64,000 nt of DNA from Streptomyces sp. 35G-GA-8. Lineage in GTDB: Bacteria > Actinomycetota > Actinomycetes > Streptomycetales > Streptomycetaceae. How positions within the stretch are numbered: position 1 is the stretch's first letter; every line of letters starts with the position of its first letter. The stretch spans positions 26,564 to 90,563 of the forward strand of contig NZ_JAMHJQ010000015.1 of the NCBI RefSeq assembly GCF_023534745.1. The letters are read 5' to 3'. The notes under the pieces were generated by a model, which made no database searches, was not told where the DNA came from, and saw only the letters and a program-made list of their open reading frames with translations. Of the stretch, positions 33,233-42,512 are shown piece by piece. The translations under genes were made by a program, and so were the position numbers.

Positions 33233-33657
33233 GCGCATGACGGAAATGTCCAGGTCACAACGGGGTGCAGAGAGTGGAAAGCAGAGCGAACGATAAAGAA
33301 AAGGACTTCGGGGAGAATCGAGGTAAATCGCCCATAAAGGGACAGAGGCATGGCATCGGATCCGACCCGTCGACCCGACCCCGCAAGGGCCCCGACAGGC
33401 CCTTTCCCTCGCTCATTCTTCGGATCGGTACGCGCCGCTGACGCCCTCTCACATTCGAACAACCGGGGCCATATGGCGATCCTCCGGCCGTCTTTCATCG
33501 AAGAGCGGATCGAATTCGTCGAATGCCCTTTCAGCAAAGGGCAGTTCGCGGCGGAAGAGGAAGTGATGCCCGGAAGTGATACCCACCCGCATTTGCTGAC
33601 GATGAGCCAACTCGGGATTTCTTCGGCCCGTTCATCGCAGCGCCCGGGAAACAAAAG
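33233..33657. other. Structured, lower-GC intergenic region without a supported gene
   Basis: The 906 bp between the hydrolase ATG (32848) and the SDR gene stop (33755) contain the riboswitch, the Crp-like site and then this stretch. It has two small perfect hairpins, AAGGGCC-N6-GGCCCTT (33385-33404) and GCCCTTT-CAGC-AAAGGGC (33525-33542), plus an A-rich segment at 33287-33345. A plus-strand frame starting ATG 33350 exists but runs into the terminator hairpin and then antisense to the next gene, so I do not call it. It may hold a small RNA or decayed sequence. Confidence 0.45.
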
Positions 33658-33706
33658 ACGGGTGGTGGCGCTGCCGGAGTCGCCCTCCGGCAGCGCCACC
33701 ACCCGT
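33658..33706 (-). terminator. Very strong terminator of the second sugar-importer operon
   Basis: Perfect 22-bp arms (beginning ACGGGTGGTGGCG) with a 5-nt loop, starting 49 bp beyond the SDR gene stop. Confidence 0.92.
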
Positions 33707-33754
33707 CGGTGGCCCGGCGCCCGGCCGCCCGCTTCACGGGCGGCGGCGCGAAGC

Positions 33755-34669
33755 TCAGTCCGCTTCCGTGATCTCCTCCCGCCCCGCCGCGGTGAACCCG
33801 AGGAGTTCGCGGCTGCGGGTGGTGTCGAACAGCGACGCGTGACCGTCGAGCGCGCCCCGGATCTCACTGGTGGGGTGGTGCGTCTCCAGCAGTTCCCTGG
33901 TGGGTTCCAGGGCCGCGCTGTCGGGCGCGGCCACATTGACGACATGGTGGCCCGTGAGGTCCGCCGTGAGGGCGGCCCGTACGGCACGGGCGGCGTCCGG
34001 GGTGTGCAGCCACCCCCACAGCTCACGGCGGTTGGACGCGGGATCCGCGTGCACCTCCGCCAGCCGTTCCCGCAGCCGGGGGCCCGCGCCGACGAACGGG
34101 AACCGCAGCATGACGGTGACCGTGCCATGGCGCCGGGTCGTGAACTCCGCGGCCTTCTCCGACATGACCTTCGACAGGCCGTAGGAGTCGACGGTGAGAT
34201 CGGGGTGGTCCTCGTCGACGGGGACGTACACCGGATGCAGATCCCGGTCGGCCCACGCGATGCCGACGGCCGCCGCGCTGGAGGCGCCGACGACACGCGG
34301 CACGCCGAGCCGGCCGGCCTCCTGGAACACCAGATAGGCGGCGAGGACGTTGGCGCGCAGGGTCTCGTCCTCCGACACGATGCCGGGCGCCGGGTACGCC
34401 GCGAGATGGACGACCCCGGCGAACACACCGTCCTTCTCCGCCGCCGCCTCCCGTGCGGCGGCGAAGCACTCCGTGACCGTCTTCGCCTCGCTCAGATCGC
34501 CGGTGACGAACCGGACACAGCCGTCCTCGGCGTCACCCCGTTCCAGGTCGGCGCCCACGACGCGGAAGCCCGCGCCGATGAGGTCCGCCACGACGGCCCG
34601 GCCGATCCCGCCGGCCGCCCCGGTCACCAGTACCGTCCGGGGGCTCTCCCGTACCGTCCGCCCGCTCAT
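33755..34669 (-). CDS. NAD(P)-dependent SDR oxidoreductase/epimerase in a sugar-uptake operon
   Basis: A 304-residue extended short-chain dehydrogenase. The nucleotide-binding motif is TGAAGGIG (about residues 16-23), the active-site region GASSAAAVGIAWAD and YGLSK (Tyr/Lys pair). It is annotated in many Streptomyces as NAD-dependent epimerase/dehydratase. Here it closes the operon binding protein-permease-permease-SDR, so it likely acts on the imported sugar or sugar acid, for example a uronate. That is inferred from context only. Its ATG overlaps the stop of the permease gene. Confidence 0.88.
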   Translation of the reverse strand: MSGRTVRESPRTVLVTGAAGGIGRAVVADLIGAGFRVVGADLERGDAEDGCVRFVTGDLSEAKTVTECFAAAREAAAEKDGVFAGVVHLAAYPAPGIVSEDETLRANVLAAYLVFQEAGRLGVPRVVGASSAAAVGIAWADRDLHPVYVPVDEDHPDLTVDSYGLSKVMSEKAAEFTTRRHGTVTVMLRFPFVGAGPRLRERLAEVHADPASNRRELWGWLHTPDAARAVRAALTADLTGHHVVNVAAPDSAALEPTRELLETHHPTSEIRGALDGHASLFDTTRSRELLGFTAAGREEITEAD

Positions 34670-35574
34670 CCCTTGACCGCTCCCATCAATCCGTTGACGA
34701 AATAGCGCTGGGCGCACAGGAACAGGACGATCACCGGGACCACCATGATCAGAGCCGCCGCCATCAGCGAGTTGTACTGCACGACACTCTGCGACTGCAT
34801 CGCCTGGAGCGCGATCGGCAGCGTGTACGTGTGCGGGTCGTTCAGCGAGATCCGGGTGAGCTGGTACTCGTTCCAGGTCGGGATGGCCGTGAGCAGCGCG
34901 ATGGTGATGACCGCGGGCCGGGCCAGCGGCAGATAGATCCGGCTGAAGATCCGCAGCTCGCCCGCGCCGTCCATCCGAGCCGCCTCGCGCAGCTCCGCCG
35001 GCACCGAACTGAAGGCGTTGGTCAGCAGCAGGATCGCCAGTGGGGCGCTGCCGTTGACGAACGGCAGGATCAGGCCCCAGTGGGTGCCGAGGATGTCGAG
35101 CTTGCTCTCCAGCAGCACGATCGGCAGCAGCGTCACCACTCCGGGGACGAAGAGCAGTACCAGGAAGAGCCGGTACAGCCACTTCTTGCCGGGGAACGCC
35201 AGCACGGAGAAGGCGTAGGAGGCGGCCGAGTAGACCACCACGACCAGCACGGTCGTCAGGACGGTGACCTTGACGCTGTTGAGGAAGTAGTCGAAGAAGT
35301 CGAGCTTGCTCCAGGTGTCGGCGAAGGTACGGAGGGTCGGGTCGTGCGGTATGAGATGACCGCCCTCCTGCACCTCCTTGTTGGTCTTGAAGGCCGCCGA
35401 GACCATCCACAGGAACGGATAGACGCTGACCGCCGCGTAGGCGGCGAGCACGATCCCGACGACGGTACGGACGACGGTCCTGCCGACGGGCCGCCGACCG
35501 CCGGTGCGCGGCACGGTCCGGTCGTGGGCGCGGATGCCCGCCCGTCGCGGTGGGGAGAGGGTTTCGCCGCTCAT
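34666..35574 (-). CDS. Sugar ABC transporter permease (MalG type), second importer
   Basis: A 302-residue permease with about six helices. The EAA loop reads VPAELREAARMDGAGELRIFSRIYLPLARPA and the C-terminus RYFVNGLMGAVKG. It overlaps the SDR gene (ATGA) downstream and the MalF-type gene upstream (ATGA), so all four genes form a tightly coupled unit. No ATPase is encoded beside it. Confidence 0.94.
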   Translation of the reverse strand: MSGETLSPPRRAGIRAHDRTVPRTGGRRPVGRTVVRTVVGIVLAAYAAVSVYPFLWMVSAAFKTNKEVQEGGHLIPHDPTLRTFADTWSKLDFFDYFLNSVKVTVLTTVLVVVVYSAASYAFSVLAFPGKKWLYRLFLVLLFVPGVVTLLPIVLLESKLDILGTHWGLILPFVNGSAPLAILLLTNAFSSVPAELREAARMDGAGELRIFSRIYLPLARPAVITIALLTAIPTWNEYQLTRISLNDPHTYTLPIALQAMQSQSVVQYNSLMAAALIMVVPVIVLFLCAQRYFVNGLMGAVKG

Positions 35575-36584
35575 CCCATCCTCCTCATCACCCGCTGGTT
35601 GATGAAGGCGACGACGAGGGCCGCCAGGAACAGGAGCCAGCCCAGGGCACTGGCGAGACCCAGCGTCGGGGACAGCTCGGAGAGGAAGGCGAGCCGATAG
35701 GTCTCCAGACCCAGGACGCTCGTGGAGTCGCCCGGACCGCCGTTGGTCATGATCAGGAAGGACTGGAAGCCCTGGAGGGAGTCACGCACATTGAGCAGGA
35801 GCACGACGACGGTGATGGGCTTCATGAGCGGCCATACGACCATTGTGGTCGAGCGCAGCCAGCCGGCGCCGTCGATCTGCGCCGCCTCCAGCAGGGAGCT
35901 GTCCAGCGACTGGAGCCCGGTCAGATAGAGCAGCATCGCCACCGGCACGGCCGACCAGACCATGACGACGATCATCGTGGCGAGGGCGGTGTCCGGGTTG
36001 CCGAGCCAGCCCTGCGGCTGCTGGAGCGAGCCGAGGCCGAGGGACTTCAGCAGCAGGTTGATGGCGCCGTTGGGCTCCAGGATGTAGTTCCAGGCGAAGT
36101 AGACGGCGATCCCGGTCGTCACGTACGGCACGAAGTAGACGGAGCGCAGGACGCCCTGGAAGCGCTTGACCTGGTTCAGTACGAGGGCGAGGGGGAACGC
36201 GACGAGCACGGTGAGCAGCGGGACCGCGATAACGACCCACAGGGTGTTGACCGCGGCCTTCTTCACGATCGGCCAGTACGTCGGGCTGCCGCCGAGCAGA
36301 TCCGTGTAGTTCCGGAAGCCGCGCCAGTTCCACTCGGGCCAGAAGCCGTTCCACTGGGCGAAGCTCAGCGAGAATCCGTAGACGATCGTGTAGACGCCCA
36401 TGACGGCGAACAGGGCGATCGCGGGCGCGACGAAGAGATAGCCCCAGGCGGCCTGCTTGCGCTTCTCGCGCGGTCCGCCGAGGGGGCCGCGGCGAGACGC
36501 GCCGCCGCCCCGCTCTCCGGCGGAGGAGGAGAGCGCGCCCTTCCCGGTGCCGGCGGCCGTCGCCGTACCGGTTCCGGCGGTCAT
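35571..36584 (-). CDS. Sugar ABC transporter permease (MalF type), second importer
   Basis: A 337-residue permease. A Gly/Ala/Thr-rich N-terminus precedes the first helix (AAWGYLFVAPAIALFAVM), then about six helices. The EAA loop SSLLEAAQIDGAGWLRSTTMVVWPLMKP is typical of the MalF group. ATG 36582-36584 overlaps the binding-protein stop. Confidence 0.94.
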   Translation of the reverse strand: MTAGTGTATAAGTGKGALSSSAGERGGGASRRGPLGGPREKRKQAAWGYLFVAPAIALFAVMGVYTIVYGFSLSFAQWNGFWPEWNWRGFRNYTDLLGGSPTYWPIVKKAAVNTLWVVIAVPLLTVLVAFPLALVLNQVKRFQGVLRSVYFVPYVTTGIAVYFAWNYILEPNGAINLLLKSLGLGSLQQPQGWLGNPDTALATMIVVMVWSAVPVAMLLYLTGLQSLDSSLLEAAQIDGAGWLRSTTMVVWPLMKPITVVVLLLNVRDSLQGFQSFLIMTNGGPGDSTSVLGLETYRLAFLSELSPTLGLASALGWLLFLAALVVAFINQRVMRRMG

Positions 36585-37963
36585 TTGTCCTGCTCCGCCC
36601 AGTAGGACTTGATCATGGAACTCATCTGGGCACCCGTACTTTCCGCGCTGCGTGACTTCAGCGGGGTGAACTGGGCCAGTACGGCTCCGACCTTTCCGGG
36701 GTCGTACAGGCTGGGACGGTAGGCGGTATAGCCGGCGTTGTAGGAATTCTTGCCGGAGCCGAAGGCCGCTTCCATGGAATTCAGGACGGGGCCGAGCGCG
36801 GCGCTCTGGTTCTTGTCGAGCTGATTCGGCGGCACGTCGAGCGCCTGCTTTCCGAAGTCGGCCGCGACATCGTCCCTGGACAGGAACTTCAGCCACTGCA
36901 GGGCCTCGTCCTTCTTCTCCGATTTCCGGGTGATGGAGAGACCCGTGAGGGAGAAGGGCGAGAGCTGGAGGCCGGGGATGGCGGCGTCCTTCGGCGGCGG
37001 CACGGGGAACGTCATGAGATTGTCCGCGTCGTAGCCGTTCTCGGCGAGAAACGCCAGGGTGTAGGTGCCGCCGATGTCGAAGGACGCCTTGCCCTGGGCG
37101 AAGGCGAGATCCGCCTCGTCGATCCCCTTGGACTGGGTGCCGGGCATCCAGTACGGGGTCACCTGGTTGTAGGTGTTCAGCACCTTCTGGCCGTTCGGTG
37201 ACGACCAGCCCTGAGCGGGGTCCGGGCCGAAGAGCGCCTCGAACTTCTGCTTTCCGAGCATCCCGAACGCCATCGGCTGCATCAGCCATTCCAGGGCCGT
37301 GGAGGGCTGCTTCACCCCGACGGTCACACCACCGGTGTCGGGGTATGCCTTCTTCACCTTGTCGAGGGCATCGATGAATTCCTCCCAGGTGGCCGGCGCC
37401 CGGGTGACCCCGGCCTTCGCCGCGCGGCTCTTGTTCATATAGACAACGCCCTGGGTGCCGACGGTGAGCGGCACACTGAATCGCTGCCCGAGCTGGACAC
37501 CCTGGGTCTTGGAGCCCTCGGTGAGCGACGCCTTGTAGACCTCGGGCGTGATCGTGCCGTCCTTGAGGACCTGGGGGAGGTACTGGTCCAGCCATTTCTG
37601 GTCGACGTCCTTGGAGAGGTCTTCCAGCAGCCCCGCCCCGCCGAACGCGAGGTCGTCGCCGTTGGCGTGCACTTCGAGCACATCGGGCAGATCGTTGGTG
37701 CGGGCCGCGGCCTGAACCTTGGTCAGAAAGGCATCATCCGGCGTCACCGCCTGGATGTTCACCTTTGTTCCGGTCTCGGCGGTGAATTTTTCCGCTGCCG
37801 CCCGCAAGGCGGCCACATGGGACTGCTTGAAGGTCCACATGGAGAGTTCGTCGCGTCCGGAACCGTTTCCGCCGTTCGAACCGCACCCCGCGATCAGCAC
37901 ACCCATGGCGGCGACCGAAGCGAGTATCGAGGTACGACGCGCGGCTGGGAGAAGTCGTATCAC
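36581..37963 (-). CDS. Sugar ABC transporter solute-binding lipoprotein, second importer
   Basis: A 460-residue binding protein beginning at GTG (VIRLLPAARRTS), with lipobox GVLIAGC. The mature part shows the family-1 fold: LSMWTFKQSHVAALRAAAEKF, PDVLEVHANGDDLAFGG, TQGVVYMNKSRAAKAG, ATWEEFIDALDKV, ASFDIGGTYTLAFLAENG. The longer upstream frame covers the divergent promoter and is not used. The ligand is unknown; neighbours point to a xylan-, glucuronate- or related plant sugar. Confidence 0.94.
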   Translation of the reverse strand: MIRLLPAARRTSILASVAAMGVLIAGCGSNGGNGSGRDELSMWTFKQSHVAALRAAAEKFTAETGTKVNIQAVTPDDAFLTKVQAAARTNDLPDVLEVHANGDDLAFGGAGLLEDLSKDVDQKWLDQYLPQVLKDGTITPEVYKASLTEGSKTQGVQLGQRFSVPLTVGTQGVVYMNKSRAAKAGVTRAPATWEEFIDALDKVKKAYPDTGGVTVGVKQPSTALEWLMQPMAFGMLGKQKFEALFGPDPAQGWSSPNGQKVLNTYNQVTPYWMPGTQSKGIDEADLAFAQGKASFDIGGTYTLAFLAENGYDADNLMTFPVPPPKDAAIPGLQLSPFSLTGLSITRKSEKKDEALQWLKFLSRDDVAADFGKQALDVPPNQLDKNQSAALGPVLNSMEAAFGSGKNSYNAGYTAYRPSLYDPGKVGAVLAQFTPLKSRSAESTGAQMSSMIKSYWAEQDK

Positions 37964-38021
37964 GTTCCCAGCGCCTTTCTTCGGGGCTGTTCGTCCAGCT
38001 CCTCTATGACGCAGCGAATCT

Positions 38022-38060
38022 AAATCGACTTGATGTACGGTGTCAACAGTTGTAACACCC
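38022..38060. promoter_or_regulatory. Candidate operators in the divergent importer/dehydratase promoter
   Basis: AAATCGACTT (38022-38031) is a near-palindrome with central CG. CAACAGTTG (38044-38052) is a short dyad inside an AT-rich stretch unusual for this genome. A similar CAAATCGATGG element occurs near 40795, ahead of the ROK regulator gene. ROK or LacI-type control is plausible but unproven. Confidence 0.35.
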
Positions 38061-38097
38061 GGAAAACACGGACGTGCCATCACCTCGGAGGGAACCC

Positions 38098-39444
38098 ATG
38101 ACGGCAGCGAAGACACGGGGTACGACGGAGAGCGCGGAGACGGCGGAGGGTGCGACGGCGGCGGACGGTACGGGGGCGGCGGAGGTGCTGGCCCCGGCTC
38201 CCTGGGCGCGATCCGGCTCCGACTCCCTGCGGGTGACGGCGGTCCGTACCTTCCTGTGCGCCCCCCAGGGCTGCCCGTATGTGATCGTGCGCGTGGAGAC
38301 GAACCAGCCCGGTCTGTACGGGCTCGGCTGCGCCAGCGACCCGCAGCGCACCCTGGCGATCCGATCGGTCGTCGACGACTATTTCGGTCCGATGCTGCTG
38401 GGCCGCGACCCCCACGACATCGAGGACCTGCACCGGCTGCTGCTCAACAGCGGCTACTGGCGGGGCGGTTCGATCGCGCAGAACGCCCTGGCGGGCGTCG
38501 ACGTGGCGCTCTGGGACATCAAGGGCAAGGCGGCGGGTCTGCCGGTGCACCAGCTGCTGGGCGGCCGGGCCCGGGAGGCCGCGGAGGCGTACACGCACGT
38601 GGACGGCCACGAGGCGGGCGAGATCGCCGAGCGGGTGCTCGCCGCCGCCGAGCGCGGCTACCGCCATGTCCGCGTCCAGGTCGCGGTCCCCGGAACGGAC
38701 ACCTACGGCACGGCCCCGCGCGACGAGGCCGAAGCCCGCCGGCGCCGGCTGCGGGCCGGGAGCTGGGACTCCCTGAGCTATCTGCGTCATGTCCCGCCCG
38801 TGCTGCGCGAGATCCGTGAGCGGGTCGGCACGGGAGTGGAGCTGCTGCACGACGTGCACGAGCGGCTGACGCCCTCGCAGGCCCGTGAGCTGGTGCACGA
38901 GGTGGAGGACGCGCGGCTGTTCTTCCTGGAGGACGCCCTCGCCCCCGAGGACGCGGCCCACTTCGGTCAGCTGCGGGCGGCCGGTTCGGTCCCGCTCGCG
39001 GTGGGCGAGCTGTACCACGACATCACGATGTACCTGCCGCTGCTGGAGCAGCGGGTCATCGACTTCGCCCGGATCCGTATCCCCACGCTGGGCGGCCTGA
39101 CGCCCACCCGCAAGCTCGTCGCGGCTTGCGAACTGTTCGGCGTACGGACGGCGCCGCACGGCCCCGGCGATGTCAGCCCCGTCGGCATGGCCGCCAACGT
39201 GGCCCTGGACATCAGCTCGCCCGCGTTCGGGGTCCAGGAGGCCGCCGCCTTCAAGGAAGCGACCCTGGAGGTCTTCCCCGGTGCGCCCGTGCCGCGCGAG
39301 GGGCGGCTGTACCCCTCCGAACAGCCCGGCCTGGGAGTCGACTTCGACGAGTCGGCCGTACGCAGGTATCCGGTGACCGAGCCCCTGGAGCACGACCGCT
39401 GGGCGCTGCTGCGCAACACGGACGGGAGTGTGCAGCGGCCCTGA
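38098..39444 (+). CDS. Mannonate-dehydratase-family (RspA/ManD) enolase-superfamily enzyme
   Basis: A 448-residue enolase-superfamily protein. The barrel has YRHVRVQVAVPG, the ManD-type metal/catalytic segment ELLHDVHERL, FFLEDALAPEDAAHF, VGELYHD and APHGPGDVSPVGMAA, ending with GVQEAAAFKEATLEVFPG as in RspA/ManD proteins. It should dehydrate an aldonate such as D-mannonate (or D-gluconate) to the 2-keto-3-deoxy acid. Members of this subgroup differ widely in efficiency. ATG 38098 has GGAGGG before it. It is divergent from the second importer. Confidence 0.88.
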   Translation: MTAAKTRGTTESAETAEGATAADGTGAAEVLAPAPWARSGSDSLRVTAVRTFLCAPQGCPYVIVRVETNQPGLYGLGCASDPQRTLAIRSVVDDYFGPMLLGRDPHDIEDLHRLLLNSGYWRGGSIAQNALAGVDVALWDIKGKAAGLPVHQLLGGRAREAAEAYTHVDGHEAGEIAERVLAAAERGYRHVRVQVAVPGTDTYGTAPRDEAEARRRRLRAGSWDSLSYLRHVPPVLREIRERVGTGVELLHDVHERLTPSQARELVHEVEDARLFFLEDALAPEDAAHFGQLRAAGSVPLAVGELYHDITMYLPLLEQRVIDFARIRIPTLGGLTPTRKLVAACELFGVRTAPHGPGDVSPVGMAANVALDISSPAFGVQEAAAFKEATLEVFPGAPVPREGRLYPSEQPGLGVDFDESAVRRYPVTEPLEHDRWALLRNTDGSVQRP

Positions 39445-39457
39445 CCGTTGACGTACG

Positions 39458-39493
39458 CGAGTGAGGCCCCGCCGGCCGGCGGGGCCTCACTCG
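39458..39493. terminator. Bidirectional terminator between dehydratase and ROK genes
   Basis: Perfect 16-bp arms (CGAGTGAGGCCCCGCC and its complement) with loop GGCC. It lies 13 bp after the plus-strand stop and 28 bp beyond the minus-strand ROK stop, so it can serve both. Confidence 0.9.
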
Positions 39494-39521
39494 TATCCGC
39501 GGCCCACTCCCTGCCCGCGGC

Positions 39522-40733
39522 TCACCCCAGCAGCAGGGATTTCGGCTGCGCGGAGAGCGTCCGGTCCAGGACCAGCGACGCCGCTCCCACGGCCGCGACG
39601 TTCTCGCCGACGGCGGTCGTGATGACCAGCGTGGGATGGATCGGCTTCACGAACAGGGACTGCGCGACCATCGGCTCGATGAGGGCGAGGAGCCGGTCGG
39701 CGAGAAGGTGCCATATCGGCCCGCCGAAGACGATGGTGTCCACGTCCAGGAGCGTCGCCGCCGCGCAGACACCCCGGCCGATCCGAATGCCCCAGCGGTC
39801 GATGATGCTGCCGGCCCGCTCGTCGCCGCGCGCGGCGAGGGCGGCCAGCTGCTCAAGGCCGCGCTGGGCGTCCCCGGGATCCATGGGGGTGAACTCCCCG
39901 CCGAGAGCGCCGAGCGCGATGGCCTCGTCGACCAGGACCCGGGTCGAGCAGGCCGCGCCGAGACCGCCCACCTCGCCGACGTTGCCCGAGACGCCGCGCA
40001 GCACGGTGTCGTCGATGACCAGCCCCATGCCGGAGCCCGTACCGAGGTAGAAGAAGAGGAAGTTACGGCTCTCGGTGGCCGCCCCTGACCAGCGCTCCGC
40101 GACGACGGCGGCGATCACGTCCTTGTCCAGCAGCGCCGGATAGCCGGTCGCCTCGCTGAGCTGGTCGCGCAGCGGAACGCTGCCCCAGCCGGGCAGTTCG
40201 GGCGGGTCCACGACCAGCCCGGCCGCCGCGTCGATCGGTCCTGGCGCCGCGATCCCCAGGCCCAGTACGCGGTCCTTGTCCACCCCCGACTCGGCCACCA
40301 GCGCGGTCACCGAGGCGGCCATGCCCGCCACGACCTCGTCGGTGTCGCCGCCGCGCGGAGTCCGCTCGCTGCGCTGGGCGACGACCGTACCGAGCAGGTC
40401 GAGCAGTACGTACGTGATGACGGCCGGGTCGAGATGCACACCCACGGCGTACCGGGCCCCGGGAGCGATCCGCAGGAGCGTACGGGGTTTGCCACTGCCG
40501 GTGCTCTGCTTCCCGGACTCGCGGGCCACGCCCTGGTCGAGCAGCCTGCGGGTGATGTTGGAGACGGTCTGCGCCGACAGTCCGGTGGCCTGGGCGAGCT
40601 CCACCCGGCTCAGGCCCGCGGAGTGGCGCCGGATCGCGTCCAGGACGACGGATTCGTTGAAGTCACCCATGCGAGGCAGGTTGGTGCCACGTCTGATCGA
40701 CGCCTTCCCGGCGCTCGCCTTCTTGCTCGTCAA
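39522..40733 (-). CDS. ROK-family transcriptional regulator (XylR/NagC type)
   Basis: A 403-residue regulator starting at TTG (40731-40733) with GGGAG upstream. The N-terminal winged helix is visible (VVLDAIRRHSAGLSRVELAQATGLSAQTVSNITRRLLDQG, about residues 28-67). The sugar-kinase-like domain follows with LGIAAPGPIDAAAG, LDKDVIAAVVAERW and FYLGTGSGMGLV. The usual zinc motif CxCGxxGC is reduced to a single Cys (GAACSTRV), so it probably lacks the structural zinc. It lies between the xylosidase and dehydratase genes and is a candidate controller of this island. Confidence 0.9.
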   Translation of the reverse strand: MTSKKASAGKASIRRGTNLPRMGDFNESVVLDAIRRHSAGLSRVELAQATGLSAQTVSNITRRLLDQGVARESGKQSTGSGKPRTLLRIAPGARYAVGVHLDPAVITYVLLDLLGTVVAQRSERTPRGGDTDEVVAGMAASVTALVAESGVDKDRVLGLGIAAPGPIDAAAGLVVDPPELPGWGSVPLRDQLSEATGYPALLDKDVIAAVVAERWSGAATESRNFLFFYLGTGSGMGLVIDDTVLRGVSGNVGEVGGLGAACSTRVLVDEAIALGALGGEFTPMDPGDAQRGLEQLAALAARGDERAGSIIDRWGIRIGRGVCAAATLLDVDTIVFGGPIWHLLADRLLALIEPMVAQSLFVKPIHPTLVITTAVGENVAAVGAASLVLDRTLSAQPKSLLLG

Positions 40734-40857
40734 AGTCCGTCTCCCGGCCCCGGAAAGGGACGACGGCCAGATGCCGCCGATCCCTGGGTGCGTCAAATCG
40801 ATGGAATCGTACCGGCTGGGGTGGTTGCCGTGTCGGCGAAGCCCGCCCGCGCCGGTG

Positions 40858-42447
40858 TCAGCCCAACTGCTCGATGAGGACGAGCGACCAGGGACTGACG
40901 GCCGTATCGAGCCGCAGCACCCCGTCCGCGCCGGCGGCGGCGGTCCGTACCTCGGTGGCACGGGCCAGCCGGTCGAGATGGGCGAGCTGTTCGCGGGTGG
41001 GCGCGGCCGGTGAGCCGAGGGCCCGCCAGGCCCCGATGGCGTCGCCGTGCGCGGAGTCCAGCACCTCGACACGGAAGGGCGCGCCGGGCGCGAGCGCGCC
41101 GATCTCCAGCGTCAGCCGCCGGGGCCGGCCCTTGGCCAGGGTGGCCTCGGCCGTGGACCGGTCGTCAAAGGAGGCCGGTACGGACTTGGGCTCCTCCTCC
41201 GGGTAGTGGTGGACGAGTGCGGTGATCCGGCCGGTGGCGGCCGAGCGGGTCACGACATGGTCCTCGCCGCGTTCGATCAGCTCGTCGCCGAGGGCGTGCA
41301 GCATGCGGTACGCGTGGAATGTCGGCTTCGGGATGCCGGGCAGCGTGATCATGCCGAAGCCGCCGTGGAACAGCTCGTCGCCGGCCCCGCCCTCCTCGAA
41401 GACGTCCGTGAACGTCCAGTACGCGAGCGAGTCGACCGTACCGAGCGAGTGCAGGACGGAGCGCGTGACGTAGGTGGCGGCCGGCAGCGTGTCATGGGTG
41501 TGGTCACGGGGCGAGGAGGACGAGGACCACTCGGTGAGATGGATCTCGGCGTCCGGATACGGGCTCTTGGCGATCAGATCGCGCAGCAGGGCCAGGTCGA
41601 CCGGGGTGGCGTCCTTGCCGCGGGTGAGCTTCTCGCCCTGTCCGTGCTCGTCCAGCGCCCAGTCCGTGGGGTACGGGTGGGTGGAGACGAAGTCGACGGG
41701 CAGCCCCTCCTCGGCGCAGTAGTCCAGGAAGGCCGCCATCCACACCGGGCGCCATTCCAGGTCGTCGATGTCGTCGCGGCCCGCGATGATGCGCCGGGAG
41801 ACATCCTCGGACTCCCCGCCGAAGCGCTCGTCGGGGACGAAGTTGGAGGTGGCGGGGCCGCCGACGCGCAGCCGCTGGTCGACATTCTTCACCGCGCCCG
41901 CCGTGACCTTGTACAGCTCGAAGTACTCGGAGCGGGTGCCGTGGAAGAAGCCCCAGAGGTTGGCCTCGTTCCATACCTCGAAGTACCACCGGCGCACTTC
42001 CTCGATCCCGTACCGGGTGATCCAGTGGCGGGTGATGGCGTCGATCAGCGCGGCCCACTTGTCGAGGTCCACGGGCGGGGCGCCGTGCGCTCCCCACCAG
42101 AAGACGGTGCTGGTCTCCCGGGCGAGGGCACGCGGGCTGAAACCGAACTCCACGAACGGCCGGACCCCGAGGTCGAGGAGGAAGTCGAAGAGCGCGTCGA
42201 CGTACTGGAAGTTGTATACGGCGGTGCCGTCCGCACGCTCCGTGTACACGAACATGTCGTCATGGAAGAGCCCGTGGAAGCGGATGTACTCGAAGCCGCA
42301 CGCGTCGTGGGCCTCGCGGAGCTGGCGCTGCCAGTCGGCGCGCAGCCCCTCGTTGGCGCGTCCCGCGCCGACCACGCGGCTCCAGAAGTGGGGCAGCGGG
42401 GTCGCGGGGGCGTTCGCGAGGGCGCTGACCAAGATGTCGCCCGACAT
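40858..42447 (-). CDS. GH39 beta-xylosidase-type glycoside hydrolase
   Basis: A 529-residue (alpha/beta)8 glycosidase. The acid/base Glu lies in WNEANLWGFF and the nucleophile Glu in HLTEWSSS, both standard for GH39. HFWSRVVGAGRANEG, FEYIRFHGLFHDDMFVY and YTFWTFTD-like YWTFTDVFEEGG also fit. No signal peptide is seen, so it should cleave imported xylo-oligosaccharides (or a glucuronoxylan fragment) inside the cell. The start ATG 42445-42447 has GGAAGG upstream; the longer frame is not used. The ROK regulator gene follows after 124 bp. Confidence 0.9.
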   Translation of the reverse strand: MSGDILVSALANAPATPLPHFWSRVVGAGRANEGLRADWQRQLREAHDACGFEYIRFHGLFHDDMFVYTERADGTAVYNFQYVDALFDFLLDLGVRPFVEFGFSPRALARETSTVFWWGAHGAPPVDLDKWAALIDAITRHWITRYGIEEVRRWYFEVWNEANLWGFFHGTRSEYFELYKVTAGAVKNVDQRLRVGGPATSNFVPDERFGGESEDVSRRIIAGRDDIDDLEWRPVWMAAFLDYCAEEGLPVDFVSTHPYPTDWALDEHGQGEKLTRGKDATPVDLALLRDLIAKSPYPDAEIHLTEWSSSSSPRDHTHDTLPAATYVTRSVLHSLGTVDSLAYWTFTDVFEEGGAGDELFHGGFGMITLPGIPKPTFHAYRMLHALGDELIERGEDHVVTRSAATGRITALVHHYPEEEPKSVPASFDDRSTAEATLAKGRPRRLTLEIGALAPGAPFRVEVLDSAHGDAIGAWRALGSPAAPTREQLAHLDRLARATEVRTAAAGADGVLRLDTAVSPWSLVLIEQLG

Positions 42448-42512
42448 GGTGGTTCCTTCCGTCCCGGTACGGCAGGCAGTGGTGCCGTGCGAGTGCTGTC
42501 CGACAGACGATA

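Noticed and set aside
33350-34705. Plus-strand ATG frame in the lower-GC gap
   Set aside because: It passes through the terminator hairpin and continues antisense to the SDR gene; no ribosome site stands out.
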